From Notolepis coatsorum (lineage: Eukaryota > Chordata > Actinopteri > Aulopiformes > Paralepididae), in contig OZ020591.1 of NCBI GenBank assembly GCA_963971535.1, positions 11,909,588 through 11,973,587 of the forward strand: a stretch of DNA of 64,000 nucleotides. The letters are read 5' to 3'. The notes below the pieces were generated by a model. That model worked only from the letters and a program-made list of their open reading frames with translations, was not told the DNA's origin and searched no databases. Made by a program: the position numbers and the translations under genes. This document shows positions 21,483 to 32,117 of this stretch, piece after piece. Position 1 is the first letter of the stretch. Each line of letters begins with the position of its first letter.

Positions 21483-22562
21483 TAGAGTTGTTCCGATACC
21501 GATATGAGTATCGGAAAAGCCGCCGATACTGGCTAAAATGCTGGTATCGGTATCGGCGAGTACCCTCTAATGCTGCGCTCCGATACCATATGACGTAATT
21601 TATCAACAACACTGTGGTCTGTTGAGTAAGCATTATAAAACAAACGTGTGCTTAATCGATTAAAGTGTCAATGCCATTTGCCACAGCAGATACTTTCTTA
21701 AATGTCATCGTCCCGACAGAGCGGTGTTGACGGAGAGCTCATGGGTTCGCTTGGTGGCTGGTGTTATTACTATTAGCATTGAACAGCTAACCGAAAGCTA
21801 GCTTTAACATTACCTTGGCTAAAGTTGGGGCTATTCATATAATCCAGCAATAATGGCTGCAGACCTGCAAGCAAAGTACAGCAAGTTGGCAAAGGAGTAT
21901 TCCAAGTTAAATCACAATGTCACCAGTAACGTTACAGTCTTCTATGGTCTTCCCATATACCGGTAGCTCATGCTAGCTAACGGTAACGTTGTCATTGCAC
22001 AATTGCACGTCGCGTACACAATTAATGACATGTTGCGGACAGCCATATCGGCGACAATGTTTAGCTTTTAGTGCCAAATGATAAGAGTCTGAGGCGGAGT
22101 CTCAAAAGAGAATGTTGAATATTTATTGTGCAAAAATCACAACAGATGCGACTGCTACTGAACGGAGCCTTGTAGACAGACTGAGTAGGGTATATCTGCA
22201 GAGCCAGTGGGTAGCGAGTGCAGCAACGTATAATGTCCGTGTGGATCATTGGAGTAGGGTATATCTGCAGTGCTGAAGCCCCATACTCATTGATTAATGA
22301 TACTAATACAAATCTATACAATCACCTGTTGTTGAATAAATACCATTACTTTCTAGTTATGACTAAAAAACAGTATATATAAAACAGTATTTGTTAAAAA
22401 AAAAAAAAAATAAAATTATATTTATAAAAAATTTATATAATATTGTTTTTTTTTTTTTTTATGTATGCACTGGTATCGGATAAATATCGGTATCGGCCGA
22501 TACCCAAAGCTTAGGTATCGGAATCGGATCGGAAAGGAAAAAATGGTATCGGAACATCTCTA
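21483..22562. mobile_element. hAT-like element with GATACC-rich ends
   Basis: CATTCAGT is duplicated at 21475-21482 and 22563-22570. The termini are TAGAGTTGTTCCGATACC and GGTATCGGAACATCTCTA, inverted with one mismatch. Subterminal GGTATCGG/CCGATACC words are repeated. 1080 bp without a transposase frame; the interior includes GGTATATCTGCAG twice (about 22189 and 22259), also seen near 60837. Confidence 0.92.
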
Positions 22563-22698
22563 CATTCAGTGCATGTGTGTGATTTTACTGTATATGAGAG
22601 ACTGCGCCTACGTACACTCGCAACAAGAACAGAGAGACTACGTCTCAGCTTCTTCCCCCCGGCCATCAGAACACTGAACTCTCCACATACAACACACA

Positions 22699-23747
22699 CA
22701 GGGACCGAAACTAAAGCCCGCCGCCCGCCAGGGGCGGTCTGTTTTTACCTTTGGCGCATGACACTTAGAGGGCTGCCCGCCGTGTGGCGTGTAGACGTGT
22801 AGTTCATAACGATACTCTTGTGCGAGTACAGATTATAGCCGCTCGTCTTTTTTTTCTCCGCGAGATCGTTAAAAAACTACAAGTCCCACATTGCACTCAA
22901 GTCAACGGTCCAATCACAGTAGAGTGACGTGACTGGTTTCACGAGAAAGAAAGCAAATGACTAATCGGAAGCTATCATTTGGCTTGTTTACTTCCGTCTG
23001 CTCTAGTCTATATCGGACCTCCATGAGCTAACGTTACTGTTTAAACAATGACCCAGTCAACTATTCACTTTTAGTTTAATACATGACGAGACATTGTCTA
23101 ACGGTATCTAGCTGGCTAGCTACTGATAGCTGCTGATATCAACAAATGCTCCAGCAATAGTCGACTCGAGTGCTCCGTTCCCTCGTTAGCTAGCTTAGCT
23201 AGCTCACGTTAGATCCATCTGCCCCAGTAAACTAAATTGTCTTAATGTTATCTACCGGGCTAGCAGTAGCTACAGATAGCTCCTGATATCAATGTCTTAT
23301 AACATTGATTGAATGCGTATTCTAGCTGAGGGCATGTTGAATGTGATTTGACAAAAGAACGATAACTAGGTAAATAGGGTCCAGCTGCATCGCCGGAGAA
23401 TCCTTGCATGCTGAATGTAGGGTCTAGCTGAATATAGGGTCTAGCTGCAGGGCCGGAGAATCCTTGCTGGAGCTGGAGGCTACTCAAGTATACACACAGA
23501 CAGTGGAGCTGTTTGCAGATAGCAAGCATTTTGACTTATTGCGTGGTGGCGATGTCTCGCAGATAATACAACTACAAGTATGATTATATAATATATATTT
23601 TATTTAAAAATTTTTTTTTATATAAAATATATATATATATTTTTTTAATCAAAAAAATGTTGGCAGGTAAGAAATATGCTTGGCGGGTAGACTCTTCCCA
23701 TCTACCCGCCACTGGCCGGTGAGTCGAAAAGTTAATTTCGCTCCCTG
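22699..23747. mobile_element. hAT-like element, CAGGGA termini
   Basis: AACACACA is duplicated at 22691-22698 and 23748-23755; the flank is a CA-rich repeat, so the duplication is slightly less certain. The termini are CAGGGACCGAAACTAA and TTAATTTCGCTCCCTG. Subterminal CCGCCCGCC and CTACCCGCC elements follow. 1049 bp, no transposase. The interior has LTR-free, gene-like GC content but no frame worth calling. Confidence 0.85.
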
Positions 23748-23826
23748 AACACACATGAGCACACACACACATGAGCACACACACACAACACACATCGCTT
23801 TAAACAAAATGGAAAGGTCTCTTTAA

Positions 23827-24779
23827 CACTTTGATTGCCTAAGGCTAAATTCATGATATACCATAGGTTGCCAGCTCTATTTGTGTATGGATAAGTTCCC
23901 CTTCTTTGCAGGGCTATAACTTTTTAAATTCTATTGCTAAATTGCCATTATTAGGGCCCATTCAATGTCCTATATGTATTGTTCAGGGTGTATGAACGTT
24001 AAACTTTTTCATTCACATATTCATACTAAAATATGATCTAAAGTATAAGTATGTTTTCATCTCTTTCTGCAGCTTTCTCCAGAACGTGATTTATAGCCCC
24101 AAATGCATTATATTGATAATCAAATACAGTTTGATAGCAATCGGCGCGATATAAAAAAATCCAACTGGACGGACTTCTGGAAGTTACTACACGTCATCTG
24201 ATGTTGACCGGATGGCCGAGGGGGCGTTTATAATTCCGTGGGCAGCGTTATACCATTCATCTAATGTGGGTCAAATGTTCATCATAGCGGTTAGTATCGT
24301 ACACATTGAAAAATAACGCTGAATCTTACCGTATCTTCCTCGCGCCGTTGGGCGATGAGCGTGGAACAGACATTTTCCTATTATGGGATATAGAAATATC
24401 CGGTCCATTTCCAGGTTGTATAATAATATATACGTCCAAATCATGTTGTTTTTACGAGTTATTTGCAGCGATCGATGTTCACTGTGTGAAGACTGAGTCT
24501 CTCTAACATTAGCGAGTGCCCGGACCACATATGGAGTGAGTCCTGCCGGGTTAAAGGTAACATCCGTTTTTTCGATCTGCCGATCGGCCACCAGATGGCG
24601 GTCTTGAACCGCTAGAGGATTGAGAGGAGATCACACTTGTATCTCAGGGCCCCGGAAAGGAAATATGATTCCGATCACAGATTTTTGAAATATTGATATC
24701 AAAGACGAGTTACGGCGTCTTCGGCAACTTGAGCATGGCGGGGAAGGACGCCTAAAACCGTCTTCCGGCAGTTAAAGTG
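23827..24779. mobile_element. piggyBac-like non-autonomous element
   Basis: TTAA at 23823-23826 and 24780-24783. The ends CACTTTGATTGCC and GTTAAAGTG are inverted over 8 bp with one mismatch. The right half (24340-24779) is shared with 37804-38226, including GATCGGCCACCAGATGGCG and ATATTGATATCAAAGACG. 953 bp, with no recognisable transposase. Confidence 0.8.
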
Positions 24780-24783
24780 TTAA

Positions 24784-25105
24784 AGGAATGAGGAATATAA
24801 AGGTCACTTTAAAGAAAGAACCGATGTGGTTCTTGTATAGTTTAGTAAGTATAGCATAATGACAGAGTTAAAACTGTATATTGTATAGTAGTGTACATGG
24901 GACAGAGTGCCTTCTCAGGAATTTAGCATGTCTATTTTTATCATGCACATCTTATGTCTTCTTATTACCTGTTTTCTTTTTTATGTCTATTTTATTATTA
25001 GTATTTTGCACAATCTATGCGGGCATGACCACCCGCATTTCACTGTATGCCCTGGTATGTATGTGACAAATAAACCTCTTGAATCTGTGTGTAATTTTGT
25101 CTTTA
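24784..25105 (+). mobile_element. non-LTR retrotransposon 3' end fragment
   Basis: CATTTCACTGTATGCCCTGG and GTGACAAATAAACCTCTTGA (AATAAA near 25068) have the layout of a fish LINE 3' UTR. There is no ORF. The boundary at the left is uncertain. Confidence 0.5.
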
Positions 25106-25205
25106 GTGCGTGTGTGTGTGTCATCCTGTCTATAGTGTGTGTGTGTGCGTCTACGTTAGTATGTGTGTGTGTGTGTGTGTCTACGTTAGTATGTGTGTGT
25201 GTGTG
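25106..25205. repeat. (GT)n with TCTACGTTAGTAT interruptions
   Basis: Three GT blocks separated by two copies of CTACGTTAGTATGTGTG. Confidence 0.9.
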
Positions 25206-25705
25206 AGGGTAATAGGATTAACAGCACCATACAGACGGCTACTTAAGAGGGTAGATTTGATCCTATATTGGCTGCTGTCAGCTGCAGTGTCTCAGTGAGT
25301 AGAGCCGAGTAAGGCTGTCCCCGAAGCCTGGTTGTGGGATTCGAACTTCGCATTTAAATTTTTTTTTTTTTATAAATATCCTATAACTAAACCCTCAATT
25401 TGAATAAAGTGATTAATCTGATTTAAATTAGTCTTTTTCTTTTTTATTAAATCAACTTTCCAGCCCCAGACCCAGCCCAGGGAGAAGCCCCAGCCCAACT
25501 AAATCAATTAAATCAACTTTCTTTAATGAATATAACTCATCAGTTCTTTTTTATACTATAATATTAGTGTAGCCTAATCTTTATCTGGAACTGCGAAGAA
25601 AAACCCCATTGGTTTAAACAGAATGAATAGAATTTTTTTTCCGAATGTTGATTTAGAATTCGAATGCCAACGTAACGAACGAAGGTTTGAACGTTTGGGC
25701 TCTGC
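25206..25705. other. unassigned AT-rich sequence
   Basis: Includes a tRNA-like GGGATTCGAACTTCGC at about 25337 and a poly-T run, which suggests a SINE remnant. No gene. Confidence 0.35.
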
Positions 25706-25840
25706 CCTAGAGCGGGGTGCCAGTGTCTCAGTGAGTAGAGCGGGGTGCCAGTGTCTCAGTGAGTAGAGCAGGGTGCCAGTGTCTCAGGAGGTAGAGCAGG
25801 GTGACAGTCTCAGTGAGTAGAACAGGGTGACAGTGTCTCG
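25706..25840. repeat. tandem repeat of about 31 bp, 4-5 units
   Basis: Units of GTGTCTCAGTGAGTAGAGC plus GGGGTGCCA; the last two units are diverged. A further unit reappears at 26378-26412, beyond the T-rich block. Confidence 0.85.
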
Positions 25841-26377
25841 TTTTAGTTCGTTCATTTATTTGCGTTCGTTTTTTTTGCGTTATTTTTTTTGCGTTAGTTT
25901 TTGTGCGTTCTTTTTTTCTGCGTTCATTTTCGTTTTAGTTCGTTAATTTTTTTGAATTTTTTTTGCATTCTTTTTTTTTTTTTTCGTTTTTTTTCGTTTT
26001 CGTTTTAGTTCGTTCATTTATTTGCGTTGGTTTTTTTGCGTTGGTTTTTTGCGTTCTTTTTTTGTTTTCGTTTTAGTTCGATAATTTTTTTGCATTCTTT
26101 TTTTGCGTTCGTTTTTTTGTGTTTTCGTTTTAGTTCGTTCATTTATTTGCGTTTGTTTTTTTGCGTTCTTTTTTTGTTTTTGTTTTAGTTCGATCATTTG
26201 TTTGCGTTCTTTTTTTTGCGTTCTTTTTTTGCGTTTTCGTTTTTTTTCGTTTTAGTTCGTTAATTCTTTTGCGTTCGTTTTTTGCGTTCGTTTTTTTGTG
26301 TTATTTTTTTTGCGTTCGTTTTAGTTCGTTTTAGTTTTAGTTCGTTAATTTTTTTGCTTTCTTTTTGTCTCAGTTCT
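25841..26377. repeat. degenerate T-rich array (TTTTGCGTTC-like)
   Basis: About 540 bp made of short words GCGTTC, TTTAGTTCG, TTCATTTATTTGCG and long T runs in irregular order. The C/G content is almost limited to CG dinucleotides on a T background. It is not a simple microsatellite and has no transposon termini. It lies between two parts of the 31-bp repeat. Confidence 0.85.
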
Positions 26378-26413
26378 CAGTGTCTCAGTGAGTAGAGCAG
26401 GGTGACAGTGTGT

Positions 26414-27655
26414 TTGAGACTGTAGTAGCTGTTCAGTGTTCTCTTGGACCTGAGACTGTAGTAGCTGTTCAGTGTTCTGTTGGACCTGAGACTGTAGTAG
26501 CTGCTCAGTGTTCTGTTGGACCTGAGACTGTAGTAGCTGTTCAGTGTTCTCTTGGACCTGAGACTGTAGTAGCTGTTCAGTGTTCTGTTGGACCTGAGAC
26601 TGTAGTAGCTGTTCAGTGTTCTGTTGGACCTGAGACTGTAGTAGCTGTTCAGTGTTCTGTTGGACCTGAGACTGTAGTAGCTGTTCAGTGTTCTGTTGGA
26701 CCTGAGACTGTAGTAGCTGTTCAGTGTTCTGTTGGACCTGAGACTGTAGTAGCTGTTCAGTGTTCTCTTGGACCTGAGACTGTTAGCTATTCAGTGTTCT
26801 GTTGGACCTGAGACTGTAGTAGCTGTTTGTTCAGTGTTCTGTTGGACTTGAGACTGTAGTAGCTGTTCAGTGTTCTGTTGGACCTGAGACTGTAGTAGCT
26901 GCTGTTCAGTGTTCTGTTGGACCTGAGACTGTAGTAGCTGTTCAGTGTTCTGTTGGACCTGAGACTGTAGTAGCTGTTTGTTCAGTGTTCTGTTGGACTT
27001 GAGACTGTAGTAGCTGTTCAGTGTTCTGTTGGACCTGAGACTGTAGTAGCTGTTCAGTGTTCTGTTGGACCTGAGACTGTAGTAGCTGTTCAGTGTTCTG
27101 TTGGACCTGAGACTGTAGTAGCTGTTCAGTGTTCTGTTGGACTTGAGACTGTAGTAGCTGTTCAGTGTTCTGTTGGACCTGAGACTGTAGTAGCTGTTCA
27201 GTGTTCTGTTGGACCTGAGACTGTAGTAGCTGTTCAGTGTTCTGTTGGACCTGAGACTGTAGTAGCTGTTCAGTGTTCTGTTGGACCTGAGACTGTAGTA
27301 GCTGTTCAGTGTTGCTGTTCAGTGTTCTGTTGGACCTGAGACTGTAGTAGCTGTTCAGTGTTCTGTTGGACCTGAGACTGTAGTAGCTGTTCAGTGTTCT
27401 GTTGGACCTGAGACTGTAGTAGCTGCTGTTCAGTGTTCTGTTGGACCTGAGACTGTAGTAGCTGCTGTTCAGTGTTCTGTTGGACCTGAGACTGTAGTAG
27501 CTGTTCAGTGTTCTGTTGGATGTGGTCATGTGGACCTGAGACTGTAGTAGCTGTTCAGTGTTCTCTTGGACCTGAGACTGTAGTAGCTGTTCAGTGTTCT
27601 GTTGGACCTGAGACTGTAGTAGCTGTTCTGTGTTCTCTTGGATGTGGACCTGAGA
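26414..27655. repeat. 36-bp minisatellite, smaller array, about 34 units
   Basis: Same unit as the giant array at 42231 (GTTGGACCTGAGACTGTAGT then AGCTGTTCAGTGTTCT), with 39-bp CTG-insertion variants. It finishes in GATGTGGACCTGAGACTGCG then GTACCGTCTGCCAGACGGCA, nearly identical to the right end of the giant array. Frames of 133 and 195 codons over it are repeat artefacts. Confidence 0.95.
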
Positions 27656-27840
27656 CTGCGGTACCGTCTGCCAGACGGCATGAATGGCAGTATTCTGGGA
27701 AAATACTGATCCTTAGTTTGAACCATATCTACTTAACTTCCCAATTACTCGCATAGTGGAAACTGGCGAACATCTGTGTTTTTTGTCCGAGGGCAAAATG
27801 TCTCGTCTGTTGAGTGGAATGTTGAACTTGCCTGAGTGGT
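27656..27840. other. LINE-like fragment adjoining the 36-bp array
   Basis: GGTACCGTCTGCCAGACGGC resembles antisense sequence of Rex1-like LINEs and matches 51668-51687 with two differences. The remaining bases are unassigned. Confidence 0.45.
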
Positions 27841-28283
27841 CTTATGGCAGTTAGCTACAGTTACTAAGTTAGCTACAGTTACTAAGGACTAGACATCACT
27901 CTCATGGCAGTTAGCTACAGTTACTAAGGTCTTATGGCAGTTAGCTACAGTTACTAAGGTCTTATGGCAGTTAGCTACAGTTACTAAGGTCTTATGGCAG
28001 TTAGCTACAGTTACTAAGGTCTTATGGCAGTTAGCTACAGTTACTAAGGTCTTATGGCAGTTAGCTACAGTTACTAAGGTCTTATGGCAGTTAGCTACAG
28101 TTACTAAGGTCTTATGGCAGTTAGCTACAGTTACTAAGGTCTTATGGCAGTTAGCTACAGTTACTAAGGTCTTATGGCAGTTAGCTACAGTTACTAAGGT
28201 CTTATGGCAGTTAGCTACAGTTACTAAGTTAGCTACAGTTACTAAGTTAGCTACAGTTACTAAGTTAGCTACAGTTACTAAGG
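27841..28283. repeat. 30-bp minisatellite with 18-bp sub-units
   Basis: Eleven identical or nearly identical 30-bp units (CTTATGGCAGTTAGCTACAG then TTACTAAGGT) at 27901-28230. Shortened 18-bp units (TTAGCTACAGTTACTAAG) occur at both edges. The flanks AAGGACTAGACATCACTC (27884) and AAGGATTAGACGTCACTC (28280) are copies of each other. Confidence 0.95.
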
Positions 28284-28393
28284 ATTAGACGTCACTCGAA
28301 GCAGCGTTTCCCCACAGGTTCTTAAGCTAACTTGTGGTGGAGGCAAGTTTGGACGGACAATATACACAGTCTAGCTGTGGAAAGGACTATGTT
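28284..28393. other. unassigned sequence
   Basis: No feature recognised. Confidence 0.4.
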
Positions 28394-28407
28394 TAAGTTT
28401 ATGTTTT

Positions 28408-28619
28408 TTTTTTTTTTTTTTACTTTCTTTTTTAGCGTTTATCGCTTTTCTGGTCAAGCATGACCGACAGTTGTAGGGTGAAACGGGAGAGAGAGCAGGG
28501 GGAGACATTCGGCAAATGACGGCGAGTCCGGGAATCGAACTCGGAGTCAACCAGATCCGTGACGCAGCACGGAGTCCCGCGACGCAGCGCGGTAACATGG
28601 TGTGCTACTGGAGCACCCC
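28408..28619 (-). mobile_element. tRNA-derived SINE, second family
   Basis: TAAGTTTATGTTTT is duplicated at 28394-28407 and 28620-28633. The poly-A tail is seen as poly-T on the + strand at the left. The minus strand reads GGGTGCTCCAGTAGCACACC and carries GAGTTCGATTCCCGG as B box. It matches the + strand copy at 31572 but holds about 30 bp more before the tail. Confidence 0.9.
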
Positions 28620-28633
28620 TAAGTTTATGTTTT

Positions 28634-28709
28634 ACCCAGGGACAGTGCACATTAATGAACATCTTCAGTTTCCACATCAATGTAAATGTGCCAGAATTAT
28701 CTAATGAGC
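28634..28709. other. retroelement-like flank
   Basis: ACCCAGGGACAGTGCACATT and TAAATGTGCCAGAATTATCT occur in fish repeats as I recall them; family not resolved. Confidence 0.3.
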
Positions 28710-28895
28710 TAGTTTCCATCTGTAGTCTCTGCCTGCACGTCTTTATGGTGTGGGAGGAAACCAGAGCACCTGGAGGAAACCCACGTGAACACAGGGAGAG
28801 AACATGCTAACTCCACACAGAAAGGCCCCCTGCTGGGGTTCCAACCCAGGACCTGCTTGCTGTGAGACAACAGTGCTAACCACTGTGCCACCGTG
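28710..28895 (-). mobile_element. tRNA-derived SINE, third family
   Basis: The minus strand reads GGCACAGTGGTTAGCACTGT, TCCTGGGTTGGAACCCCAGC (B-box region), then GGGTTTCCTCCAGGTGCTCT and TTTCCTCCCACACCATAAAG. This is the widespread vertebrate tRNA-derived repeat with the 'TTTCCTCC' body. It is not a tRNA gene: the anticodon arm and the 3' acceptor pairing are not intact. Confidence 0.8.
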
Positions 28896-29221
28896 CTGCA
28901 CCTTATGTAATGTACGAGACATTATTAATGCTACTACAAGGAGAATCTTCAACTAAATGTTTCATCGTCGTCTTGGTTGTGATACCTTGTGTAGCGACGT
29001 GGGTGCGACCCCTCTGGTTTCGAGCCAACACACCGTACTCTCGGAGACGCGCTCGGAACCACTTGGTCGGCTTTATTGCGCTCGCAGACTTGTACAGAAC
29101 TGTGTAAACTGGTTCCCAGGACAGTATCTACTGGTCAAACTGGAACAGAATATTTATAATGCGAACCGAAAGGCCAGGTAGCCGTCCAATGCCAGCGAGC
29201 TTCTGCTCACGCTCTGCTTAA
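28896..29221. other. unassigned sequence
   Basis: GC-rich with several CpGs at about 28985-29090. No domain or repeat recognised. Confidence 0.4.
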
Positions 29222-29585
29222 GATAAGATAAGATATTCCTTTATTGATCCCCTTGGGGAAATTCGGGGCGCCATAGCACCATGGGGGGGGGGGGGGTGGA
29301 GGTACAGGTATGCGGCAGGGTAATAGTGGAAAACAATAAAATCTGAATTATAGAATATGAGACAATGTGCCACAGCAGCCCCAGTCTCACTGTCGATGAT
29401 AAAACATGCAAATGAACCCTCCCCCCCCCCCGTCAACACCAGAACCACACCCCTCCCCCCGCCAGACCCCCACTCCCACAGATTTAGCCCCGGGAGCCGT
29501 CTGGCCAACAACCCCCCCCCCCCCCCCCCCCATCGCCATCTGTGCCCCCGGCCTGTGGGCCACTGTGAACCTAAAAGGCTGTGAA
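29222..29585 (-). mobile_element. Rex1-type LINE 3' end and C/G homopolymer tracts
   Basis: AAGATAAGATAAGATATTCC then TTTATTGATCCCCTTGGGGA is the reverse strand of the conserved fish LINE 3' terminus with a GATAA tail repeat. Poly-G occurs at 29283-29296, poly-C at 29421-29430 and 29513-29531. A short version of the same tail is at 61492-61520. Confidence 0.7.
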
Positions 29586-29589
29586 GTGA

Positions 29590-29968
29590 CGCATAAACTA
29601 CTGAAGCTAGCTATCCGGGCCGTTGGTATCTTTCATGTGGTGGAGGGTGGCATGGTCCGAACGGAGGGTGAACGGGCGCTCCAGGATGTAGTAGTGGTGA
29701 GAGCCCCAGCCGCCCACCAGATGGCGCCAGATACTACTGGGGCAGTCGACACCCTCTACCTCCCGGAAAAAAAGAAAAAAAACGTCTGAGGCGCCGTCGT
29801 CGTCGGTCTGCGGGACAAAAGGAAAAAGTTAGCCGTGAACGGAAACCGCTCCGCGAGCCCCATCGTCGATCTGTGGACGGCCACGCGCTGGTTTCCCCGA
29901 TCGACTCGATGCCCCGAATAATGGGTACCGTTTCCGTAGTGTTTGTGACACATGAACGCAGGCGGTGC
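29590..29968 (+). pseudogene. unrecognised broken reading frame
   Basis: An open stretch with coding-like composition reads ...KLAIRAVGIFHVVEGG... and ...GERALQDVVVVRAPA... up to a stop at 29787. A +1 shift in the A-rich run at 29767-29780 would join it to an Arg-rich stretch (RLRRRRRRSAGQKEKVSRER) open to 29977. I do not recognise the protein; a decayed retroelement capsid-like basic region or chance are both possible. No start context, splice signal or neighbour supports a host gene. Confidence 0.2.
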
Positions 29969-30080
29969 CCTGCTTAGTTAGAACTTCTCTCTTGGTGACT
30001 CCGACTCAGGAGACGACCTGAAACGGAGCGTCTGCAACATGCGGGCCAATGTTCATCCCCCGTACGACCAGCCGCCTGGG

Positions 30081-30483
30081 TCCTCACTGCTCCAGGAGGA
30101 GGGTCACGCCTCGCCCCGTACAGCCTGTCTGTCCTCACTGCTCCAGGAGGAGGGTCACGCCTCGCCCTGTACAGCCTGTCTGTCCTCACTGCTCCAGGAG
30201 GAGGGTCACGCCTCGCCCCGTACAGCCTGTCTGTCCTCACTGCTCCAGGAGGAGGGTCACGCCTCGCCCCGTACAGCCTGTCTGTCCTCACTGCTCCAGG
30301 AGGAGGGTCACGCCTCGCCCCGTACAGCCTGTCTGTCCTCACTGCTCCAGGAGGAGGGTCACGCCTCGCCCCGTACAGCCTGTCTGTCCTCACTGCTCCA
30401 GGAGGAGGGTCACGCCTCGCCCTGTACAGCCTGTCTGTCCTCACTGCTCCAGGAGGAGGGTCACGCCTCGCCCCGTACAGCCT
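30081..30483. repeat. 51-bp minisatellite, 8 units
   Basis: Units of CCTCACTGCTCCAGGAGGAG, GGTCACGCCTCGCCCCGTAC and AGCCTGTCTGT. The only common variant is CCCCGTAC versus CCCTGTAC. Because 51 is a multiple of three, all three + frames and one minus frame stay open. Confidence 0.95.
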
Positions 30484-30837
30484 CCCGAGGTCACAGCACG
30501 GATGCCACATTTCCCTACGGATGGTGAACGCACCCCCCACTCATTCCTTAACCAGACTAGAAAACCCTTCTGCCAATCTGTGCGCAAAGTTCTGTTTTGA
30601 TATGGGGGGTGGGCCTGTTTTGATATGGGGGTGGGCCTAACCCTATGTATAGGAAACACAGCAGTATGGTTGGTTCTCTGCCTCTAAACACCATCAGCCC
30701 AGTTTATCGCTCTGCTTCAGCAGCCAGGCATGTTGGTTGAGCTGTGGGACCACAGAGAGGGGACTTTCCACCTGAGCAGCCTATCTCACGTTAAAATCAC
30801 ACCAGCGCACACACACACAGCAGAACGACACAACCTG
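30484..30837. other. unassigned sequence
   Basis: A short direct repeat GGGCCTGTTTTGATATGGGG / GGGCCTAACC lies around 30600-30640. No gene. Confidence 0.4.
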
Positions 30838-30898
30838 CTCTGTCTCTCTCCCTCTCCCTCTCCCTCTCCCTCTCCCTCTCCCTCTCCCTCTCCTCTCG

Positions 30899-30966
<68 letters not shown>

Positions 30967-31040
30967 TCCCTCTCCCTCCCTCTCCCTCTCCCTCTCCCTC
31001 TCCCTCTCCCTCTCCCTCTCCCTCTCCCTCTCCGTCTCCG

Positions 31041-31104
<64 letters not shown>
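30838..31104. repeat. (CCCTCT)n and (TC)n microsatellite
   Basis: Alternating blocks of CCCTCT and TC units over 267 bp. Confidence 0.95.
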
Positions 31105-31110
<6 letters not shown>

Positions 31111-31466
31111 CCACACTCTGTTTGCTGTCATTGATTGAGTCCTTCACTCCCACAGCCATCAGACTATAATACAATGCATCACTGTGCCTCACTGCATCAC
31201 TGAGCACAGAGTGACAGTTACCATCTTCCTGGACTCTTACTTTTGAAACAGCACTGTGCAATACTACACCTACTGTAGACTTCAGTATATTTTTTTACTG
31301 TATTTATTTACTTCATATTTTATTCCATTCCATTTTTATTCTATTTTATTCTATTCTTATCTTAGAGATTTGCAGTGTCAAATTTCCCTCGGGATAATAA
31401 AAGTATTTCTATCTATTCTTTTCATCATTCACATACACCCAGAGTGCAGAGAAATACACACCCCTG

Positions 31467-31505
<39 letters not shown>

Positions 31506-31560
31506 TGTGAGTGAGGATGGTATTAACAAGCTTTGAGGTTATTAGGGCCAGTGAGATAAG
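31105..31560 (+). mobile_element. LINE 3' tail fragment and (GT)n
   Basis: AAATTTCCCTCGGGATAATA with AAAGTATTTCTATCTATTC at 31380-31418 is the sense 3' terminus of a Rex1/RTE-like LINE. (GT)n is at 31471-31503. The upstream part, 31190-31370, fits its 3' UTR. Confidence 0.6.
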
Positions 31561-31571
31561 AGTCTTATTTC

Positions 31572-31746
31572 GGGTGCTCCAGTAGCACACCATGTTACCG
31601 CGCTCGCGCGGGACTCCGTGCTGCGTCACGGATCTGGTTGACTCAGAGTTCGATTCCCGGACTCGCCGTCATTTGCCGAATGTCTCCCCCTGCTCTCTCT
31701 CCCGTTTCACGATAAACGCTAAAAAATAAAGTAAAAAAAAAAAAAT
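31572..31746 (+). mobile_element. tRNA-derived SINE, second family
   Basis: AGTCTTATTTC is duplicated at 31561-31571 and 31747-31757. Head GGGTGCTCCAGTAGCACACC, B box GAGTTCGATTCCCGG, body CATTTGCCGAATGTCTCCCC and an A-rich tail. 175 bp. Confidence 0.92.
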
Positions 31747-31757
31747 AGTCTTATTTC

Positions 31758-32117
31758 ACAGCTGAGGAGGGAAGGGGAGGGGCCTGGATGAGGGAAGGGG
31801 AGGGGCCTGGATGAGGGAAGGGGAGGAGCCTGGGTGGCGTAGCGTGGCTCAAGTCACTGCTGTGAACCGAGAGGACTGGGAGGCAGAACGGACGGCGAGC
31901 GCCACTCCATTCAAATGAATTAGCAACCGACGTGTCGAAAAGCTGAAGCTTTAGGCAGCAAAGTTGTTGACCACTGAGGGGGGGGGGGGGGGGTGCCTTG
32001 CTCAATGGCACCTCAACGGTTGGTCATTCTACCCGCGCCCCCCCCAAGATTTCGCCTACCCGTCTGGGGATCGAACTGACCACCTTCCGATGACAAGCCG
32101 GCTTCTTTATAGTTTTC
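31758..32117. other. 23-bp triplicate and unassigned repeat-like sequence
   Basis: GGGAAGGGGAGGGGCCTGGA repeats three times at 31768-31832. A poly-G tract is at 31977-31993. At 32055-32100, GGGGATCGAACTGACCACCT looks like the reverse strand of a tRNA-derived B-box region. Confidence 0.5.

Noticed and set aside
28710-28895. tRNA gene
   Set aside because: A and B box-like words are present but the cloverleaf does not close, and a long SINE body follows. The same applies to the heads at 3634, 4383, 6448, 19183, 31572, 35316, 39820 and 41880.
28960-30060. LTR retrotransposon or endogenous retrovirus
   Set aside because: No paired LTRs, primer binding site, protease, RT or integrase motif could be found; only an unrecognised basic frame.
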